Shown here: positions 58,952 to 64,000 of the stretch, one piece after another | Position numbering within the stretch: the stretch's first letter is position 1 | Layout: each line of letters starts with the position of its first letter | Assembly (NCBI RefSeq): GCF_030035675.1 | Contig: NC_084489.1 | Span: forward strand, 69,717,365-69,781,364 | DNA from: Rhineura floridana | Lineage: Eukaryota; Chordata; Lepidosauria; Squamata; Rhineuridae | Length of the DNA: 64,000 nucleotides | Direction: 5' to 3' | The notes under the pieces: model-generated | The model's input: only the letters and a program-made list of their open reading frames with translations | Told to the model about the DNA's origin: nothing | Databases searched by the model: none | Made by a program: the position numbers and the translations under genes

Positions 58952-59068
58952 CAGAGCTTGGAAAAGTTACTTTTTTGAACTACAACTCCCATCAGCCCAA
59001 TCCAGTGGCCATGCTGGCTGGGGCTAATGGGAGTTGCAGTTCAAAAAAAGTAACTCTTCCAAGCTCTG
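58952..59068. mobile_element. Hairpin hAT MITE (CAGAGCTTGG family), copy 6
   Basis: 117 bp, oriented like copy 2. Octamers CTGTTAAG / CTATTAAG, 7 of 8. Confidence 0.9.
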
Positions 59069-59841
59069 CTATTAAGTTAACTAAGTTGTTACATGATTGT
59101 TGACAAACAGCATTCTGTTCTAATTTGCTTGGGGTTTAGTTCCCTATGTGGCCAGTGGGTGGCACTGCTCCCTAACTATTAACAGGATGTTCCTCTACTT
59201 TTGTAAATTTGTTGTCTCACCAAAGTGAAATTAATTTTACCCAACTTGTTTTAATGTAAGGAGAGTTCTCCATTGCTGTCTTTGGCTACCTTCTATTGAT
59301 GACTTCAAATTTGTTCTGGTTGCTTTGGCATTCTGCAAGGGGCACTTCACGTGCTGAAGCACAGTGTATGCAGCACAGTGTCACTTAACACTACGCGAGA
59401 TCGATAAATGCCTTTTAGTTACACATACTTGTTAAGGGAAGGGGCAATTGGACCTGGCTTTCTTTTACAGTGAAAAAATTCTGTCTGGTGTGTTCCTTAA
59501 ACGTGTGAAATGGCCTACAGTTCCACTACTATCAGGGCTTTTAAGATTGCATGTCGGTGTGTTGAGACAAAAATGACATCCTATCCTAACTAAATGCTTT
59601 TGAGTAGTGATCCAGCTAATAAGGCAGGAAACAAACCCACCAAGCTTCTCCCAAAAGAACAACATAAAAACACATTTCTCCAGTACCTTTAGTAGTCATG
59701 CAGCCACTGGATATATCCAATCAAGCCATACCCAGAGCAGACCCATGAAATCAATGGACTTAACCTCCTCTAGTCTACAGATGTCTGTGGGTCTACTCCT
59801 GAGAATGATGCAACCCACTGTCTTATTTCAGCCCTATAAGG

Positions 59842-59979
59842 CAAGGGTAGCCAATGTGGCGTCCTCCACATGTGGCTGAACTACAGCTCCCCACCATTTC
59901 TAGTCATTGGCCCTACTGGCTGGGGCAGATGGAAGTTGGGATCCAATAACAACTGGAAGGACCACATTGGCTATCCCTG
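59842..59979. mobile_element. hAT-type MITE, 138 bp
   Basis: Ends CAAGGGTAGCCAATGTGG and CCACATTGGCTATCCCTG. Octamers CTATAAGG / CTATAAGA, 7 of 8. Close to 23448-23585 in layout. Confidence 0.85.
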
Positions 59980-60329
59980 CTATAAGATGTTATATTGAAC
60001 ATTGTATGCCATTGGAAGAATTCGCTTCAGAAAGATCGTAAGCTGTCTTCCACCACCCCCATGTGATTTTAATTGCTAGAAAACATACACCCTACGCTAC
60101 TTACTGCTTTGACAAGTCAAAGCAACAGCTTCACTCCTCAGCTCCCATCTCACCTTTTTTTCAAATGTTGACTAGGCTGTTTTAGCTCAGCAGATTGTGT
60201 TCTGCTTCAGCTGCTGAAATCACACAGGAGCCAAAAAGAAAAGTGAAATCTTGTGCAGGACACAAAACTTAATTTCCCAACTTAAGTTCTTTTCTGATAC
60301 TGTTAACCATTATTAGATAGGAAACTCCC

Positions 60330-60738
60330 TCATTTGGGGATTTTTAAAGGCCTAGCATTTTTGGATGGAGGGAGGAGAAATTATATGCCACATAACATTT
60401 ATTCCACACTTGCATGGAATCAATCCTTCAGTGTGGCAGCACTTGCACTTTGGAACTCCCTGCCCATTGATATTACACGGGATGCTTTGCAGTACTGTTT
60501 TCAGTGCCTACTAAAATCTTTTTTTGTTTAAACAAGCCTACCCATGCATGTCCATTGACATGTATTTTAAAATGGAATTTGGTAACATACATTTTAAAAC
60601 TGCTGGCTTTACTTTGAAAAAAAATAGGCTAACTTGTTTTTAACATGATTTTATTGGTAATTTTAATGTGCTACTTTACGTAAACCACTTTAGAGTTGTT
60701 GATGATTAAGTAGTATATAAATGCTGTTAAATAAATGT
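60330..60738 (+). mobile_element. L2 LINE 3' end
   Basis: RT end with ALALWNSLPIDITRDAL, CFQCLLKSFF, then TACCCATGCATGTCCATTGA and the tail AGTAGTATATAAATGCTGTT AAATAAATG. Confidence 0.7.
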
Positions 60739-61123
60739 TTGTTCAAACCTTGGAGCAAAGTTAAAAATACACCTAGATTTCCCCTCACTCAGTGTTGGGG
60801 AGGGGAGAGAATCTACTATTTTAATTTGAGCACTAAGGTGCTCTTGCCTTCCCCAAACCATGACACTCTAGAAAAAATTGAGTGGGCCTTTTCCTCCCCC
60901 ACCCTCACCTACAATTTATGGTTGTGTCATTAAGCAAAATGGCTGTCTAGCTAGCAAGCCCTGGGACTGTTGTTTTTTTTTAACTGCTGACAGGCAGCCT
61001 GATCTATTGATTTTGTATTCAAGCAAATCTCAGAGAAGCAGTAGGCATAAAAATATGAAGCAGAATATAGCTTTTGGTGCACTGAAACCTTGATATTTTT
61101 TTTACCACACACACACGCTGTGC

Positions 61124-61210
61124 CAGGATTTCAAGCACTGGAGTTCTCTTTTTTTAAAAAGAAAACACCCAACCACCACACACACACACAGATCTGCCTT
61201 GTAATAGTTC
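61124..61210. repeat. (CA)n-rich low-complexity stretches
   Basis: CACACACACAC near 61108 and 61175 and again at 61574-61595, in FZD8-downstream sequence with T- and C-runs. Nothing else recognised. Confidence 0.7.
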
Positions 61211-62528
61211 TTCTCTGGTTCAATTAGCTGCTATAGAGAAGAATTTTGGAACACAGTTGTTCTCTGCAAAACGACATGCTTTAAACTGAGGCAGTTGTAA
61301 GAAGACCACCTGTAGAGTATTCATGGATTTCTCTACCCCCCCCCACCTTTATAATACTCTAACCTTGGGCCTTACTGGTTAACAATGCTAGGAAAATCTG
61401 TTTAAAAGGCTGTTCTCTCCTGTTCCTCTGGTGTTCACTAACTGTTACAAGTCTGCCCCCCCACCCCGCTTTTTAAAAAGCCCCACATTCTTTTAATTGA
61501 AGAACTTTGAGGCTCCATGGTGGCCAATTGGTCTGCAACAAGAGAATCTGGGCAGGAGGTGGAATTTAAAAACACACACACACCACCACACACCCCTATA
61601 CACTGCATTTAGAGAAAAGAAAAGATCAAAGTTTTTCCCAATCTCAAAAGGAACCAAGATCCCTATAGATTAACCCTATTCATTTAGTTCCTCTTAAAAA
61701 GCAGAGATGTTCAGAGCTGTTGGGGTAGACAGGTAAAAAGTTCAGCTCTCTCTCAAAGCATTCTGCTAATTCCACAGCCTCTGACACCAATCAATTAGCT
61801 TTAGCCTTGACAAGGAGGACAGTCTCCGTCTCCCGGGAGGGAGATATTTGAAGTAGGTAAGTATGAAAAGCTAAGATCACACTATCCTTAAGTGCATTTT
61901 AAAAAACAAAAAAACAAAACCAACCCCTTGAACAATTCTTAGCTTACTTTTCCATCATAAATCGGCTTTAACATTTCTGCCTTGGCCCGCTGAAGCAGCA
62001 GGTGCTTACCTAAACAAGCATGGACAAACACAGGCAAACCGTAGTGAGCATATCTCCCACATTCCTAAAGTAACATTCAGCAACTGGTTGCCCTGTTGTC
62101 GTTTCTCTTTCTTATGGCACAGCAGATGGCTTCAAGAGAAATGATGGCACAGGCGTCAGGTAGCATGTCTCCCAGCCGCTTGTTCTGAAGGAGCCCCAAT
62201 CTACGGAGAGGAAGCAGTTTGGATATCCACTCTGGAATTGTTCAAGCAATGCCATGTTAATTCTGCGTTTCAGAGCCATCCCTTTAGCATCTTTGGTTGA
62301 GAATGGCAGATTCACTGCTCTTTCCAAAAAATAAGTAAATAAAAGCACAGGCCTGAGGCCGGATCTCTCCCTATCTTGTGTTAGCCCCATAGATTTCAAG
62401 TGGTCCTGTTCTGAGGAAGCCGCTTGCGGACTGGGAACTCCTCCATGCTTTTTGGTGACAAGATGCTCCATGTTGTCAAACCTTATGCAGCTCCTCCTTG
62501 CCTCCAATGCTGACCATTAACCTTAGAG

Positions 62529-62915
62529 CAGGGATAGCAAAGTTGCGGCCCTCCTGATGTTGGACTCCAACTCCCATTAAGCCCCAGCCAGCAGTGCAAA
62601 TGGCTACGGATGATGGGAGGTATAATCCAACAACAGTCCCCATCCTTGTCTCAGGGCAGGTGTGAGGAACAACTGGCCTTCCAGGTGTTGCTGAATGACA
62701 GCTCTCATCAGTCCCAGCCAACATGACCAGGAATGATGGAAGTTGTAGTTCATCAACATCTGGAGGGCCAAAGGTTCCCCACACCTGGCATAGAGGAATC
62801 TGCAGCCCTTCAGATGTCGTTGGACTACAGCTCCCATCATCCCTCACACCATGCTGGCTGTGGATGATGCGAGTTAGAGCCCAACTTTTTGAGGGCCACA
62901 GGTTCCCCACACCTG
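62529..62915. mobile_element. Cluster of three hAT-type MITEs next to the FZD8 3' end
   Basis: Units start at about 62529 (CAGGGATAGCAAAGTTGCGG), 62657 (CAGGTGTGAGGAAC, ending GGTTCCCCACACCTG at 62787) and 62803 (ending GGTTCCCCACACCTG at 62915). The outermost octamers CCTTAGAG (62521-62528) and ACTTAGAG (62916-62923) agree at 7 of 8. After both the second and third units a TAGAGGAA string follows. Confidence 0.75.
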
Positions 62916-63103
62916 ACTTAGAGGAACACTGTTGTTTAAATTCTGAAGGTGCAAACTCCATCCCCCTGAAGCGTCCCATGAGTTTTCAACTCTGCTCCAA
63001 GACGACATCCCAAATTACACACTTCTCCAGAGTCAACCCACAGGAATAATCTGGGAATCAATAGAGGAGGTTTTCCCCTCCCCAACAAATCATTTATCAT
63101 TAT

Positions 63104-63109
63104 TTTATT
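63104..63109 (-). terminator. FZD8: FZD8 distal poly(A) signal AATAAA
   Basis: TTTATT on the plus strand, i.e. AATAAA on the FZD8 strand, about 650 nt after the stop. Confidence 0.5.
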
Positions 63110-63295
63110 GGCAAAATAGAATACTCAAATATTTGCTCTTAAGAGGGAGCGGTGGTGGTAAGCCTCTAAACTTTTTTTTTTTTACAAAAAAAATTTACAG
63201 ACTGTATAGCATTTGGATTATATACATATTTTACACATTTTGTACAAGGTACCAAATAATTATATAAATACATCCTTTAACATAAGAAACCCGTA

Positions 63296-63301
63296 TTTAT
63301 T
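63296..63301 (-). terminator. FZD8: FZD8 proximal poly(A) signal AATAAA
   Basis: TTTATT on the plus strand, about 460 nt after the FZD8 stop, in AT-rich sequence. Alternative to the distal hexamer. Confidence 0.4.
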
Positions 63302-63759
63302 TGGGGTGTATAATTAAGACACAGCTTGTGTTTAAGGCATCTGCCAGGTTTTTTTTTTAAAAAAGAAACTAATTTTTAAAAAGTCTCCCAAACCCTGCAG
63401 TCCTATCAGACATCCATACATATTTTGGATGTCGTCTTTTTCAGTTTGAAGGTAAAAGGAAGAGCAAGCAGGGGAGCTCCATACAAAAGAGGAGCTCCTG
63501 CTAGTCCAAGGAGCAGCTTCAGAAAGTTCTTTTTGGCTTCCACTCCCTCCATCACCAAGGAAAGCTGGTACCTTAAAAGTATGGAGCTCCTTGTGTGTGA
63601 ATAAAAGACAAAAGAGTAAGGAAAGGGGGCCAAGGAGCTGGTCTGGCACTTGACAGCCTCTAGCAGTTGTATTGTTCTGCACGTGGGGAGGCTCTTAGGA
63701 AGCTCAGGAATGACGGGGAGTGGATAATATAGTTAGCTGCACTCCCCAAACTACCCCTT

Positions 63760-64000
63760 TTACACCTGGGACAAGGGCATTTGTTTCGGGTACGAAACTG
63801 AGCTGGCGGTGCCCGACCTCCATGTCAAACCAGTGCTGACGTCACTGTACATGGACCCCGCCCCACCTCCCAGCCCCCCCACCGCAGCAGCAGTCACCAG
63901 GGCCCCACCACCGCCCCCAGTTCCAACGCTCCCAGCCGCCACTGCAGCGGCAGTCCCCTTGCTGGCCCAGCAGCAACGGGTGCAGAGGGCCTTCCAGGAC
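63760..64000 (-). CDS. FZD8: Frizzled-8, C-terminal 79 residues (gene runs off the window end)
   Basis: The minus strand from 64000 reads SWKALCTRCCWASKG, then a Gly/Ala-rich linker, then MYSDVSTGLTWRSGTASSVS and YPKQMPLSQV-stop (stop at 63762-63760). This is the cytoplasmic tail of FZD8: the conserved sequence just after the KTxxxW Dishevelled-binding motif (which lies beyond base 64000), the low-complexity Gly/Ala stretch and the near-invariant C-terminus. FZD8 is a seven-span Wnt receptor normally encoded by a single exon. The Gly-rich part differs from mammals in having Ala/Val-rich pieces, as expected for a fast-changing linker. It is convergent with GJD4, as in human. Confidence 0.96.
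   Translation of the reverse strand, partial: SWKALCTRCCWASKGTAAAVAAGSVGTGGGGGALVTAAAVGGLGGGAGSMYSDVSTGLTWRSGTASSVSYPKQMPLSQV
63780..64000. promoter_or_regulatory. GC-rich, CpG-containing block over the FZD8 3' coding end
   Basis: This is the only clearly GC-rich segment of the window, with several CG dinucleotides in the coding sequence for the FZD8 Gly/Ala linker. It is probably the edge of the CpG island that commonly covers the single-exon frizzled genes; most of it would lie beyond base 64000. Confidence 0.45.

Larger units (their letters stand above)
43200..63084. other. GJD4-FZD8 intergenic interval: repeat content
   Basis: About 20 kb without a supported gene. Listed separately: MITEs, hAT and Tigger-like elements, SINEs, LINE pieces, copy B of the unclassified element and an LTR fossil. 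Nothing recognisable in 43205-44490, 46075-46245, 46870-47155, 48180-48755, 50625-51440, 53110-54715 (except a C-run near 54080), 55860-56820, 57430-57700, 58570-58945, 59080-59720, 59990-60325 or 60740-62520. The last carries several (CA)n runs. Confidence 0.6.
63085..63759 (-). other. FZD8: FZD8 3' untranslated region
   Basis: Sequence after the FZD8 stop on the minus strand. It is AT-rich in its distal half (63180-63300) and free of recognisable mobile elements. It has two AATAAA hexamers on the minus strand, at 63296-63301 and 63104-63109. I placed the end just past the distal one; the proximal one could also be used. A repeat-rich MITE cluster begins about 170 bp further out. Confidence 0.65.

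Noticed and set aside
41423-59068. Regularly recurring palindromes considered as a CRISPR-like or regulatory array
   Set aside because: Spacing is irregular, each has its own 8-bp target duplication and orientation varies, which fits independent MITE insertions.
62112-62507. 131-aa minus-strand ORF upstream of the MITE cluster
   Set aside because: The longest unexplained frame between GJD4 and FZD8, but I recognise no domain, see no splice or promoter context and cannot separate it from chance. Would be revived by transcripts or conservation in other squamates.
62476-62979. 167-aa minus-strand ORF
   Set aside because: Translated hAT MITE cluster (recurrent ACTCCCATCA-type hairpins).

Overview
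The window is vertebrate genomic DNA from a squamate reptile, most likely a lizard. I infer this from the repeats: Sauria-type SINEs with a BovB-like 3' end, BovB/RTE, CR1/L3 and L2 LINE pieces, tRNA-derived SINEs and many short hAT-type MITEs. I cannot name the species. There are three host genes. Their order and orientation (CCNY +, GJD4 +, FZD8 -) is the one known from human 10p11.21, so this is a conserved amniote block. About 2% of the sequence is coding. Several long ORFs are repeat-derived.

Region 1-30.3 kb holds the 3' part of CCNY (cyclin Y): the last seven coding exons from 4531 to 28595, a 3'UTR with a good AATAAA at 30249, and large repeat-filled introns. All seven exons keep frame and canonical GT/AG ends and give the C-terminal ~253 residues; the earlier exons lie upstream of base 1. 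One intron carries a 107-bp tandem duplication that copies the 3' splice site and most of the 36-nt exon. Another carries a three-level nest of mobile elements (5.9-8.6 kb), including a 1955-bp L1-type insertion that keeps ORF1 but lacks nearly all of ORF2.

Region 30.3-43.2 kb is an intergenic stretch followed by GJD4, a delta-type connexin with the family's split after about 22 codons (exon 1 at 38661, exon 2 at 41865). The predicted protein has 414 residues.

Region 43.2-63.1 kb is a 20-kb intergenic interval dominated by small DNA transposons, SINEs and LINE pieces. Many have exact target-site duplications and show clear nesting. Two related LTR-element fossils lie at about 19.5 and 50 kb.

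Region 63.1-64.0 kb is the 3' end of FZD8 on the minus strand: the last 79 residues and the 3'UTR, in a GC-rich block. The three genes are not an operon. CCNY (membrane-tethered partner of CDK14/CDK16, tied to LRP6 phosphorylation) and FZD8 (Wnt receptor) both act in Wnt signalling, and GJD4 makes gap-junction channels. I found no CRISPR array, prokaryotic system or wholly new gene. The unusual content is splice-site duplication and transposon nesting.
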